Positions 24,190 to 35,164 of a stretch of DNA of 64,000 nt are shown piece after piece. A program made the translations under genes and the position numbers. The DNA comes from Gordionus sp. m RMFG-2023 (taxonomy: Eukaryota; Nematomorpha; Gordioida; Chordodea; Parachordodidae): contig NC_088776.1 in assembly GCF_954871325.1 (NCBI RefSeq), positions 9,858,052 through 9,922,051 on the forward strand, read 5' to 3'. The notes beneath the pieces were generated by a model, which was not told the DNA's origin, ran no database searches, and was given only the letters and a program-made list of their open reading frames with translations. Numbering within the stretch: the first letter of the stretch is position 1; each line of letters starts with the position of its first letter.

Positions 24190-24199
24190 TCATTCTTGA

Positions 24200-25588
24200 G
24201 CTTCTCCTTTTTATGCATATCAATGAATGTCTTATTATGTCAATCACTTTCTGTGCCAAAAAAATACATTTTTTAAAAAAAAAAGATTTATCGTTCGATA
24301 AAGGAGGGAGGGAGGGATAAAAAAAATGAGAAAAATACCCTCCAGGGCAAGCCCTCTTTACACATTATTAATTTTTCAATAGGTATATTTGTTTTGTGTT
24401 TTGACACCTTAAATATTTTATTTTAGCATATTTTAACTATTTTTTTAAAAATATAATACAATATATTTAAATAATTTCATATTATACAAATACAATGCAA
24501 CGACCAACACGCGTCTTACATTATTTTGTTAAATGATTCTCATTTTTTTTAAAGTCATAAATCAACGATTCGAAGAGAAGAGAAATAAGTTACAAAAAAA
24601 AATAAAATTAATAAATGTCAATTGTCATATTCTTTAAAATTTTATTATAACTTAAATATATCCTTACGTTTTGTAATTTTTTTAAAATTATAATATTTAG
24701 AAATAAGAATGGAATATTTTGAATTTATTTGAAATTATATACTAGAAGCGCGGAAAACCCGGCTTTAATATCGCCGAAAACATTGACCCCTCTTAAAAAT
24801 CCCTGATATTTCTTGTTTGATATATATTGATAAAGTCGAAAATGTTTTATTTGGGGTATAATAAGATTTAATATTTTTATGCTTCCTTTTTTTTTTTGGA
24901 TTCTGGGGCAAAACTTTGAGTAATTTTTTTTCTTCTTCAAGGAAATGAAAAACGACTTCGTTTTCAAAACTCAAATCAAGAGAGTATAACCCTATATAAA
25001 TATATGCGGAATAAGACTGGAATTTATCTATTATCATGGTATACTTGAAAATAGAAATTTAGTTATGTTAATTAATTCTAATTTTCTTTCTTTTTTTTCT
25101 GCCAAAGAGCCTTTTGAAAATCAAACATTGAAACATAACTCCTTTTCCTATCAAAAAGTTATAGATTTTGCTAGGAGATGTCCCTAATTTTGAGTAATAA
25201 AGGTATACACTCTATGTAAAATGAGGGTCAAAATGTGTGTGTTTTTTTAAATATAGGGATATATTATATTGATATAATTTTAAATTTAATTATATAAATA
25301 ACTTTAAGTTCTACTCTGGACAAACCAAAGAGGAATAATCCTAACCCTCAAAATAGCCAAACTGGAAATATTTTCCTTCCTTTCACAACTATATATATTT
25401 TTTAATCGTTAATAAATCTAATTCAGAAATATTAATAGTCAAATAAAATAGTAATAATTTTTATAAAATAAATTTATTCATATTTAATTAATAATGTCTA
25501 TAATTAACGATGAATAAATATTGAGCAATTTCATTTTGTATAAAAAAAAAATTAAAATTTTGTAAAACATAAAATATAGCCACCTTAA
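24200..25588. other. AT-rich DNA downstream of the bHLH gene
   Basis: GGAGGGAGGGAGGG at 24303-24317 could form a G-quadruplex. Minus-strand frames at 24725-25037 are Lys/Ser/Tyr-rich and match nothing recognisable. No element ends seen. Confidence 0.4.
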
Positions 25589-25602
25589 TTTATTATTTTA
25601 TT
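25589..25602 (-). terminator. Poly(A) signals of the bHLH gene
   Basis: Two AATAAA hexamers on the minus strand start about 34 and 42 bases after the stop codon at 25636, giving a very short 3' UTR. They support exon 25796-25636 as the last one. Confidence 0.55.
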
Positions 25603-25635
25603 AAACCAATCAAGAATATTTAAAATCAAAATTTT

Positions 25636-27322
25636 TCAGAATAAAGGTTTAATCAAAGATGACATGGGTATTTCGGATAAATCATCAGTGAAATGGGAGG
25701 AATATTTGTAATCTGATTGTTCAGTGCGGAATATCTTATCGGGTCCTAGAAAAATTTCTGGATACATAGGATTCGCCAAATGGTTTATGCTGTTATCTGT
25801 TTTAAAGATTTCAATATATAATTATTAGATATCGAAATATTTATATGTTAATAATTGTCACCAATTACCAACTAAAACTTATAAATATAAAACGCTAAAT
25901 GAAAGACTAAATATTTATCGAAGATAATTTTTACTGTTTTTGTTGGCATAACGCTCATCTTTGTAGCAGAATTTATTGTTATTCATCTTGAAGATTGGTT
26001 TAGAAGTCAGTGTTGAGTTATAAGGAGAATACCATACATCGCTATAACTAGCTGCTCCTCTCTCAGGTGTCTTTATATCTCTATCCGAATCCTTATAAGA
26101 TTCTTCTGACAAAGGCGGCATCTCTCCTGTATTGTACATAAAATGTCTGGATGATGGTAATAAGCTTAGATTTCCCTTAGAAACATCTGAGAAAGGGCTT
26201 TTACTACTTTCGCTGAAATTCATTAAACTGTAAGATTGGTCCGAATAATAACTCGTGTTGTCTTTGTAATCTCTATTTTCTGCATTTGTTTCATCACTTT
26301 GCTTTTTGTTTGGCCCAGTGACATCGCTCAACCCATCTAGGCAAGTTTGGAGAGTCTTGATGTAATTAATGGCCGCTCTAAGCGTGTCTACCTTTGACCA
26401 TTTTTTGGGGGTCGTTGATTTAACCTCCCAATCAGATGATATGGGACCCGAAAAGTCTTTAGTGGGTTCACATATGTGAAGTTTATCCTTTTTAATTTTT
26501 CTGGCTGTCTTCTTTTTAGTTCCATTTTCCAAGATTTTGGTAATTTTTTCAGTGATATTTTCCGAAAATTCGTAAGTTTTTGAAGGCGAATCATTTTTAT
26601 TTTCTTCATTCATACTCAAACCGGGCCTTTCTAAAAGCGTGGTCACTATTTTATTGTTGAAAGAAGTTGATACCCGATCCCTCAATATATCGAAACCTTT
26701 GTTGATCATTTTGACTCTTTTACGTTCTCTGGCGTTCCTTTTAGAAGAAGCTGGTCTATAAAAACCTTGGTCTAAATAACTAGTCCCTTCCGAATTCCCT
26801 GTGCTAATACCATCGTTTTCCGATCTAGATGTTCGATAAAACCTCTTTTTAGGTATCTTAGGAGGAATGTTGTGGGAAGCTACTGGGATTGGCCTTGGTG
26901 AAACTAATCTCTTGACCGATTTTTGGAGGAAATATTTAGTAATATCACATTTCAAACTTTCATTTGCTATCGTAATATTTGGAATACTCTTCTTACAGGA
27001 TTGATTTTCATCGTAAAAGGTCGAAACTTTCAATTGACCATTATCGAGAAATTTTTGCTCGGGCATCAAGGGATTAGAGTTCATATCGTAATCTTAAAAA
27101 AAAAGAACGGTTTAAAATCAAATTAAATTTTACACAAAATATTATACTATGAAAATAAAAGGATCATGACATTTTCTTTCATCTTTCAAATTTATAAAAT
27201 TCTTATTCTTTTAAACATAGTAATTATTAAAAGAGGTAAATGAGGAAAAAAGAAATCATAAATTGATACTAACTTGCATTGTGGTAATTTGTCATCAGCC
27301 TTAAATCATACTGGTCAAACAT
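25636..27322 (-). CDS. Achaete-scute family bHLH transcription factor, three exons
   Basis: Exons are 27322-27274, 27092-25935 and 25796-25636 (introns 181 and 138 bp), phase-consistent, 455 residues. Reading straight on from exon 2 would stop at 25915 instead. Basic region and helix 1 are KRNARERKRVKMINKGFDIL (about 133-152, ending LRDRV); helix 2 is SKVDTLRAAINYIKTLQ (about 249-265). NARERxRVKxxNxGFxxLR and SKVDTLRxAxxYIxxLQ are achaete-scute signatures; such proteins bind E-boxes as heterodimers with class I bHLH partners and promote neural fate. Oddity: 88 residues lie between the helices, where family loops are usually about 10-25. The segment 26673-26425 could be spliced out in frame (see findings). 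N- and C-terminal parts are Ser/Asn-rich and unlike known members; the classical C-terminal motif is not evident. Confidence 0.9.
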
Positions 27323-27448
27323 TTTATTTTAGCAAATTTAAAAAAAAAAAATTTTTTTTTTACGTATATAAATTTTCTTCAAAAAAAAAGATATAATTTA
27401 TCAATTTTTATAAAAAAATATTTTTATATTTTATATTAAAATTCATTT

Positions 27449-27454
27449 CACCTG
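27449..27454. promoter_or_regulatory. Proneural-type E-box upstream of the bHLH start
   Basis: CACCTG (CAGGTG on the gene strand) lies about 127 bases before the ATG. Achaete-scute proteins bind CAGSTG and several members regulate themselves. One 6-bp match in AT-rich DNA is suggestive only. Confidence 0.25.
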
Positions 27455-27459
27455 TTAAC

Positions 27460-28184
27460 TATTATATATTTAAAGAGTGCCCCTACTTTTTGCCTTTAAA
27501 AGATAAAATAAAATAATATAAATTATAATTATAATTATATAAATCATTTGTTTTAAATTTTATTAAATAATAAAATAAAAAATATATATATAAAAAACTT
27601 GTTTTTATTTTAATTTTTGAAAGATTTTAATTTTTAAATCTTTCCAATAATTTTTTTAAAATATTATTAATTTTTTTTTATTCTTACCTTTAATTACCTA
27701 TAAAATTCAAAATTATAAAGGAAACACTGTCTCCAGACAACATTAATAGTAGTAGATTTAGGTCAAATCGGCTGACGAAAAAATTAATTTATCCCTTCTT
27801 TTTTTCTCCCATCTTTCGTTGTTCTTAAAACAAAAACTTATATTTGTTGATATTGCAATAATTTGTAATAATACCAATGAATTATTTAATGATATCAATC
27901 ATTTTTTCTTTTTCTTTTGTTTTTGAATTTATATTTTTGTTGAATTTGAAACTTAATAACATAATTTTATAATATACTTTAATTATAGATCTTTTTGAAA
28001 ATGATACATATAAATAACTCTTCATATCACAAATGGTAGGATGCTAATTATGTTCTTTATTTAAATTAAAAAATAAAATAATTCTGTAAAAATATATACC
28101 TTTTTTTCTAAATATTCTTTCTTTTATATATAAGTCAATGAAGCAGTGCAATCCCCCCCCCCTCCAAATCTGGTCACTTTCCTA
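27460..28184. other. AT-rich DNA upstream of the bHLH gene
   Basis: Extremely AT-rich with long A and T runs; a C run at 28153-28162. Nothing else recognised. Confidence 0.5.
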
Positions 28185-28187
28185 TTA

Positions 28188-28270
28188 CCCCGCATTTACA
28201 GTTAGCCCGAATTCGGTAGGAATTTTACAAAATAAGCCGTATTTTTACATCCGCCCCCCGGAATGAAGGG
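28188..28270. mobile_element. Small MITE, CCCTGCATT family (copy 3)
   Basis: CCCCGCATTTACAGTTAGCC to GGAATGAAGGG, 83 bp, flanked by TTA on both sides (28185-28187, 28271-28273). The right TTA is shared with the next copy, so the two sit head to tail. Confidence 0.7.
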
Positions 28271-28273
28271 TTA

Positions 28274-28345
28274 CCCTGCATTCACAATTAGCGCGAATTC
28301 TCGGCGAAGTTTACAAAATATGCTGTATTTTTGTATAATGCAGGG
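28274..28345. mobile_element. Small MITE, CCCTGCATT family (copy 4)
   Basis: Perfect ends CCCTGCATT...AATGCAGGG, 72 bp, flanked by TTA on both sides (28271-28273, 28346-28348). This is the best-preserved copy and defines the family: TIR CCCTGCATT, core AATTAGCGCGAATTCTCGGC, TTA target. Confidence 0.8.
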
Positions 28346-28348
28346 TTA

Positions 28349-30509
28349 GACTCCTGCCTTATCTTATTTTTTAGGCACGATCATCGAATCAGTCATAAAC
28401 TATCATTTTTAGAAGAAAGGCATAAAGAATATATATAATAAAGAAGAATTAGAAGGCAAATTATTTTGAATTTTTTGTCGAAGTCCGAGTTCTGCCTAGC
28501 TCAAATATATCTTTACACGAGTTCCACCAGAGCCGAATAAAAATATATTTGACCCGACTGAATCAAAATGAATGTCTTAAAATCAGACCGAACAGATCGA
28601 TTCAACTTCCTTTTAAAATAAACATAACTTTTAGGGATGAAAAACCTGTTTTGGGAAAAAAACAAACTTTGTTTTTTTGGGGGAAAAAATGTTATTACTA
28701 CTACAAGTATAATCTACCAATATTATTGCAATTTTTTAAAAATCTCAATCATCTTTGATAATATTTCCATTTTGTAAAATAGACTTTATTTTTTTAAAAA
28801 AATGATTTTGTTTTTATAAGAAAATTTATTTTTGAGTGTTTCGAAATTCAGGAAGGATTTTTTGTAATAATTTTTTTTTTGCTAACCCCCCCCCCCCCGT
28901 TTTTTTCTTTTTAAATAGTTTTTCTTGTTTTATATGTTTTTTTGCATCCCTAGGAACTCCGATGACGAGAATGTCAAGAAGCGGCACATATTATATTAAT
29001 ATTACATACTATGCACAAGTTTATATTATTCCATTAATCTCATTAAAAGCATATAAAATAAATATATTCTGAGTAAGCTCTAGGCTTGATCCTATTATAA
29101 ACTGTATTTTTTTCAGTCCAGATTTCACTTTAAGTTTTAGTTGAGGTGTAATCACTTAACAGGTTTAGTTTTTAACTTTTCCTTCCCTTGATTTAGTTTT
29201 AAAATTATTTAAATATTCTTTAAAAAAAATGTATGATTGTATAGTGGTTGTATAAATAAGTAAAAGGTCACCTCCTTTATTTTATTTTATTTTATTTTAT
29301 TTTAATTAAATGTTATATTAGATTATATCATTTTTTTTAAAAAAAAATATTATATTATATTAATATTAGGTAGACGGACGAATAAGACAATTAAAAACCA
29401 ATCAATGTAAATTTATATAAAATTTAGGTTATAGCAAGCAGTAAAAATTTCATATTTTTTTTATTTATTATATTGTATCTAAGTAATAATATATGATATG
29501 TTTGTATATAATATTCTTTTTTTTTCTTAATTTATTTGTTTAGATGGTAGGATAGGGCTAGATAATCTTTTAGAATCATACAATAATTTATTTGATTTAT
29601 TTTTATAATTTTTCATAATTTTTTTCTTCTGATCTTATACATACAAAGGCATTATTTGCACAGCCCGGTCAGAAAATTTTCGGCCCGTCCCGGATTTTTT
29701 TTTTGAAATATATTATATAAATTTTTAATTTAAGGTTCGGTCTAACCCGGGTATTTAAACTGAAATAATTATTAACCATCTGATGAATGTTATTTTGGGT
29801 CGAAGTATCAATGATATTGAATAGTTTTTTTTTAAATATAAAAATTTTAGCAATCATTTCGGATAAGATGAAGTTATTTTAATACAAAAATTTAAGTTTA
29901 GGACTTCATTGGTTTATTCTTCTCTTCTCTTCTCTTCTCTATTAAAATTTGATCTATTTAAATGGATGGGCTCTGTATCTATCTTTCTCTTTCGTTTTTT
30001 TTAAAAATTATTTCGTATGAGATATGATAGTTTTTAAAAAAATATTTTATTGGCAAGATTAGGTATTTACATTTAAAATTTTTTAATAAAAGGTTATGTA
30101 TAATGTGGAAACATTTTTAACCTTTTACCATCATATTTCCTAACCCCCCTTTTTTTTATTAGTAAATTATAATATAACAAGACGAACAAAATAAAGGTAA
30201 GAATTCTCTGAAGGCATCTCTAAACCCTTTTTTGGTATATTTTATTTTAATTGAATTTGAAATAAAATTATAATTTTTATAATAAACAACTCTTAAATTA
30301 ACCATAAACACTTTGAGAAAAAAAAAACCTCAAAAAAAAATATAACTTTAGCAGTTCATGTGTTTAACAAGATTATATTTAAAATATATAATCATAATAT
30401 TTATTTAATTTAAGCATAATTTGCATAATTTTATTTTTTTTAAAAAGTACACATCATAAAACAACCAAAATCATCACATTAAGTAATTAATTCAATTTTA
30501 GCATTGAAA
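28349..30509. other. Simple-sequence-rich intergenic DNA
   Basis: Holds a 13-base C run (28886-28898), a (TTTTA)n stretch (29276-29304), a (TTCTC)n stretch (29918-29940) and a GGCCCGTCCCGG patch at 29664-29700 that may be a decayed transposon end. No gene. Confidence 0.45.
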
Positions 30510-30527
30510 CCCCCCCCCCCATGTCTT

Positions 30528-30836
30528 TCAATCAGATATTATTAAACTGTAGAAAATTAGCAAATCCAAATTATAAGGAGAGATAGGATGCTTTTTAAAG
30601 ACCTCAACTAGTTTTAGGATTAAGCATGACAAAGTGGAAGAAGAATTATAACGTGGTTTGAAAGCCATAAGATACAATCGTCGATTTATGATTGGAGTAC
30701 TCTCCTCAAGAAAAATTGAGTTAGCTTTATATATGGATAGATATGAATTTTTGCGTCGAAGCCAGATTTTATATAAAAATGTTAAGTTAGCAGACACATT
30801 TCTGGCAACTTTTATTTTGCTATAATTACAATTCAC
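30528..30836. other. Coding-like island, unassigned
   Basis: About 300 bp of more balanced composition. The minus strand is open for 102 codons (30836-30528). The plus strand is open from about 30648 to 30822 with RRFMIGVLSSRKIELALYMD and a preceding segment in the same frame after one stop. It resembles a worn exon or transposon coding piece; neither strand gives a family I recognise. Confidence 0.25.
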
Positions 30837-31107
30837 ATAAATTCAGTTATATATTTTTTTATTGGCCCCACTTATAATAATCCAATCATTATTTTAAGCC
30901 AGAGGTAGATAAAAGATGCTTAGAAACGATCATTATAATTTATCGCATTTTCACTAAATGTATTAATTTTACTAAAAAAATATCTCATAATCCCGATTTA
31001 CATAATATTAATATTATTGATAGTTATTTCGATGTTTTCTATACTATTATAAAAATATAATATTTACTTTAATAATTAGATTCCGTAACCAAAAATTCCC
31101 AGTTGAA

Positions 31108-31124
31108 GGGGAGGGGGGAGGGGG
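31108..31124 (+). other. G-rich tract, quadruplex-capable
   Basis: GGGGAGGGGGGAGGGGG in strongly AT-rich surroundings could fold into a G-quadruplex. Confidence 0.5.
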
Positions 31125-31518
31125 TTGCTAAAACCAATATTTTTTTCTTGGGCTATTTATTTTATAAGTCATAAGGAACAAAGAGGTCAAATTTATGGTC
31201 CTAATTTTTTTTGGAGAGATCTGTCCTTACCCTGTGGGTTTCTTGTGGCTATGGTGCTGCTTATATTTAAATTTTCTTAATTTATATTTAAAAATGTAGG
31301 TATTATTTCTAATTTATTTTGATTATCTGACTTTTTTTTTCAACGCTTTTATCGGTGTCATAAAATATATTCCAATTATATTTTTAAAATTATCTGCCCC
31401 ATAATTATGAAAAAGGTGAGGAAAAGGATAATCTTGATTATATTATTCCTTATACCAAAATTTTAGGATAAATATAATGGTAAGATTATTATATGGTTGT
31501 TGAGACTCATACAGACTC

Positions 31519-31620
31519 AAAGCCCCCAAAATCTCCACATCATTTTACATGAACCTTAAACTAAAATTTAGGACCAATCATTTAAATTATTCAGAATGAA
31601 ATCGTGACATTGGGGGCTTT
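31519..31620. mobile_element. 102-bp hairpin MITE
   Basis: Perfect 11-bp inverted ends AAAGCCCCCAA and TTGGGGGCTTT, with weaker matching continuing inward (CATCATTTTA against the inverse of the right side). No clear target duplication. Confidence 0.5.
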
Positions 31621-33696
31621 TTAAAAATACCACAAAAAAAATGTTAACCGTTAGGATTTTAAGTAAAGTTTACAATTGATCTTAGAACTTAAATTATTAA
31701 TGATACATCTCTATAAATTTTGGAAGATTAAATAATAAATTTTTAAGAGATAAAGAAGCTTTTAAGATTCTTGTAGTTTTAAAAATAATTTACTGTCGAA
31801 ATCATATTATTTAAAAAAATTTCAGCCTATATATATATATATACTCCTTTAAAAAATAAAATGAACTACAAGCAAAACAAATATAAAGTTTGCAAACTAA
31901 GAAACTAACCAAATATTTTATGGGAAATTCAAAAATCTAAATCCTAACTATATAACCTCTATTTCTAATATAGATTTTATTACACAGACTATATACAATA
32001 TTAAACACTTATAATCCTCATTTTTATTTTAATATTTCAATTTTCAAACTTTTTGGCACTAAATAAGTTTAACTAACACCGAAGATAAACAGAACTAAAA
32101 TATTTTTTCCCTAGCCAAACCCCGGCCTAACAGAATACCGCTAAATTTTTCTTCTCAACCTCTATTCTTTAAAAAGATACATTGACGTTTAAACCACCTT
32201 AAAAAATGCTGTTTCATACCAAATGTAGCTATGTTGTTCCTTACAACACGAGAGCAATGCTTTAAAAAATGTATAATATAATTATATATTAAAAATGAAG
32301 GAACTACAAGTTTCAGATAAATACAGTTATAAAAAATAATTAATTTATATTTTGAGGCTATATTTTTACGGCAATACTATTTGAACTATAATTTTTTTTA
32401 AGAAAATTTGGAAAGGAAAGATAAGTTCCAACCAAGGTACTAAATTTATTCATAGGCTTCAAGCCTATATCTATTAATAAATTTGCAGGCTCTAAAGTGT
32501 TTGGATATTTTCTCTGTAAATCTTCAGCTAATAAAAATAAATATTTTTATGGATAAAATATTTTAGGAATCATTTCCCTCCAAAAAACAAGTTGGAAAAT
32601 AATATTATATATTTTGACCGTTAAATTTGAAAATAAAGGATAATTGAATTAGAAATATTATATGCCTATATTTATATAATAAAAAGAATTTAAATCAGGT
32701 AAAAATTCAACACTCGATAAGAAACACGTAACGTAATGTAATATAAATATTACTAATAGAAATAATCAATCATATTTACAAAAATTATAATAATAATAAT
32801 AATATTATATAAAACAATATTGGAAAATAGGGAGATGATATTAAAGGCGACAATAGGTATTAATTACATTTTTTCTTTCTTTCTTACCTTTTGAAACGTA
32901 AGACAAGGATATTAGATAATTTTCAAATTTTTTTTATGTTATAAATTTAAATCAGATTATATAAAAATTATAAAAATTTTGCGGATCATCTTTCACTTTT
33001 TTTTATAAAGAGATTTATCTATAGAATATTTTTTTTTGAATTAATTAAATTAAATCTTTTCAAAATGTCTACGAAAATTTATCGGATATAAAGAAAATAA
33101 TCAAACAAATAATTATTTAAAATAAATTATAACTACATTAAGGAGAGGATTTTTTTATTATTTCTTACTCTCTTTTAATAGATGCTTCTGAGAAATCTCG
33201 TTTTTTAAACTAAAAATTTGTATCTAACACGTCCTAATCAGATCCTAATCAGCGAGATATATTCTTGGATTGGATTGGGTCAAACCTTAATAATAAGTTT
33301 TTTATTTGAGTGTTGTTTTTACCTATATTTTTATAGATTTTTTTTTGTTTAAAAGAGAAAAACATAAATTTTTTTTAAAATATTTTTCTCTAGCTCATAT
33401 AATTGTTCCGCCTTCCTTGAAAAAAATATTATCTTTTTCCTCAGTCCAGCTTTTCATTATTTTTGGGTCTTAAACTAGCCGATGAGTCTGACAAACTAAG
33501 AAAAGAATATTAAACCTTGCATCTGACGTATTTTAAAATGTTATTTTTGACCTCTCCTCCAATTCTTTTCCGGAGGGCCGAATTATTCGCTTTAGAGATC
33601 AGCCCAATCCGGTATTAAATAAGGTCCTTTCAGCTCCAAAAAATATGAATAATATTAATACTATTTTATTTATTAGTAAATTGTTCTTATAGGGAA
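31621..33696. other. AT-rich intergenic DNA
   Basis: TTGGATTGGATTGGG at 33267-33281 has a loose inverse counterpart near 34270-34295 (CCAACCAAATCCAAAA), perhaps an old element around the 33697 MITE. Otherwise nothing recognised. Confidence 0.35.
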
Positions 33697-34072
33697 AGTA
33701 TCGCCGTTACATTTCGCGTTACTTTTTAAAAGAGGTCGAAATTATTAATATGAAAAAAAAATTTCCATTAATTGTTATTTGATTTTCATCAATAGATGTG
33801 TACTTAATACACAAATTCCAATTTTTTAAAAAATTACCCATTCAATAAATGTTGAGAATAGCAAGGTCCTGTTATATTTTATAAAGAAGGTTTTAATGTG
33901 TAGAAATTATATTAAACATTAATAAAAAAAATAGATGGTTAAAATAAAAATAATAAATAAAAAGTAACGAGTAAAGTATATCGCGGCAATTTAATTCGTT
34001 ACTTATCTAATTAGTAATGTAATTACACGAATCTATGGAGGGATGTAACGCTGTTATTTGTAACGCGTCACT
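33697..34072. mobile_element. MITE-like element with GTTAC-rich inverted ends
   Basis: Left end AGTATCGCCGTTACATTTCG; right end inverted AGTGACGCGTTACAAATAAC. Both contain repeated CGTTAC motifs typical of one hAT end style. Target duplication is not clear. 376 bp, non-coding. A loose GTAACGAG relative at 34578 suggests a second decayed copy. Confidence 0.4.
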
Positions 34073-35164
34073 ATATAATAGCACTATTAAAAAATGAATA
34101 AAATAATACATGAAACATTATAATTGAAGATGCTGTAAAAATATTTTTAAAAAAAATCAAGATCATCAGTGAAATAAAATAATTTATATATTTTTATTTA
34201 TAGATACCCGAGTCTATGGTAGATGTTTGTTCAAGTTTCGACCGAATAAAAAACTTAAGATCAAGGTCTTATCCAACCAAATCCAAAACCGATGGATTGC
34301 GTGGTGCTCAATTATAATCATTCAATTTTTTCACTTAATTCCATAAGATACAACATCTTTATTTCGTTATCTGTCGAGATTATTAAAAAATCTAGGGCTT
34401 AAAAGAGCAGAGTAAAATAATCTCTTTTTAAAAAAAAATAATTTCTTGTACCTTTTTAAGACATAATAGAATAGGTGTAAAAATTGAAGTTAGACTCTAA
34501 GTAAAGTATTGTCGCTAAGATTTCTTTTAGGGGGAGAAGATAACGTCATTTTATTATCTCTTTGGAAAAGTAACGAGTAAAATATCGAAATTACCATTTT
34601 TTGAGTATTTCCATATGAGAGGATCATATATAGCGAAGTGCAAAATTATACATTATTTTTATTATTATATATCAATTTTTTATATTTATTCTATTTAGTT
34701 TTACCCGCGGTGTCAGATAAATTCAAGCTATTAATATAGAAAGAATTGCAACCCTTCCTATAATCTCAATAGTACTGAGTTTGCCAAATTTACTTGTTTA
34801 TCTCTTCTAAACTTTGAAAAATAATTATTGTTAACAAGATATAATAATGGCTAGAAAAATGTATTTTTAAATACATTTATTATAAATTTTATTTAGTAAA
34901 TTTAAAATTTTTGAACATTATTTTTTACTTATGATCATCGTATTTTTATCGCTTTTTTATAAACTAGATTTTCGCAAAAATCAAGCTTAAAATTATAAAC
35001 ATATCCAACAAATTATTTTGGTATCATTTATATAGGTCATTTTTTATTAAATTTAGAAAAAATCTGCTTGTGCAATATATCTACCCTATAAATTTCAGAC
35101 AATTCTATAATATACTACACATATACCTGAAAACACATAGCAGATAACACAACCTATGCCTATA
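34073..35164. other. AT-rich intergenic DNA
   Basis: Nothing recognised beyond the GTAACGAG patch near 34578. Confidence 0.4.

Noticed and set aside
24725-25037. Minus-strand frames of 80-90 codons
   Set aside because: Lys/Ser/Tyr-rich translations with no motif, overlapping each other in two frames, as expected by chance in AT-rich DNA.
26388-27126. Alternative frames overlapping the bHLH exon on both strands
   Set aside because: Shadows of the bHLH reading frame, which has clear domain and splice support.
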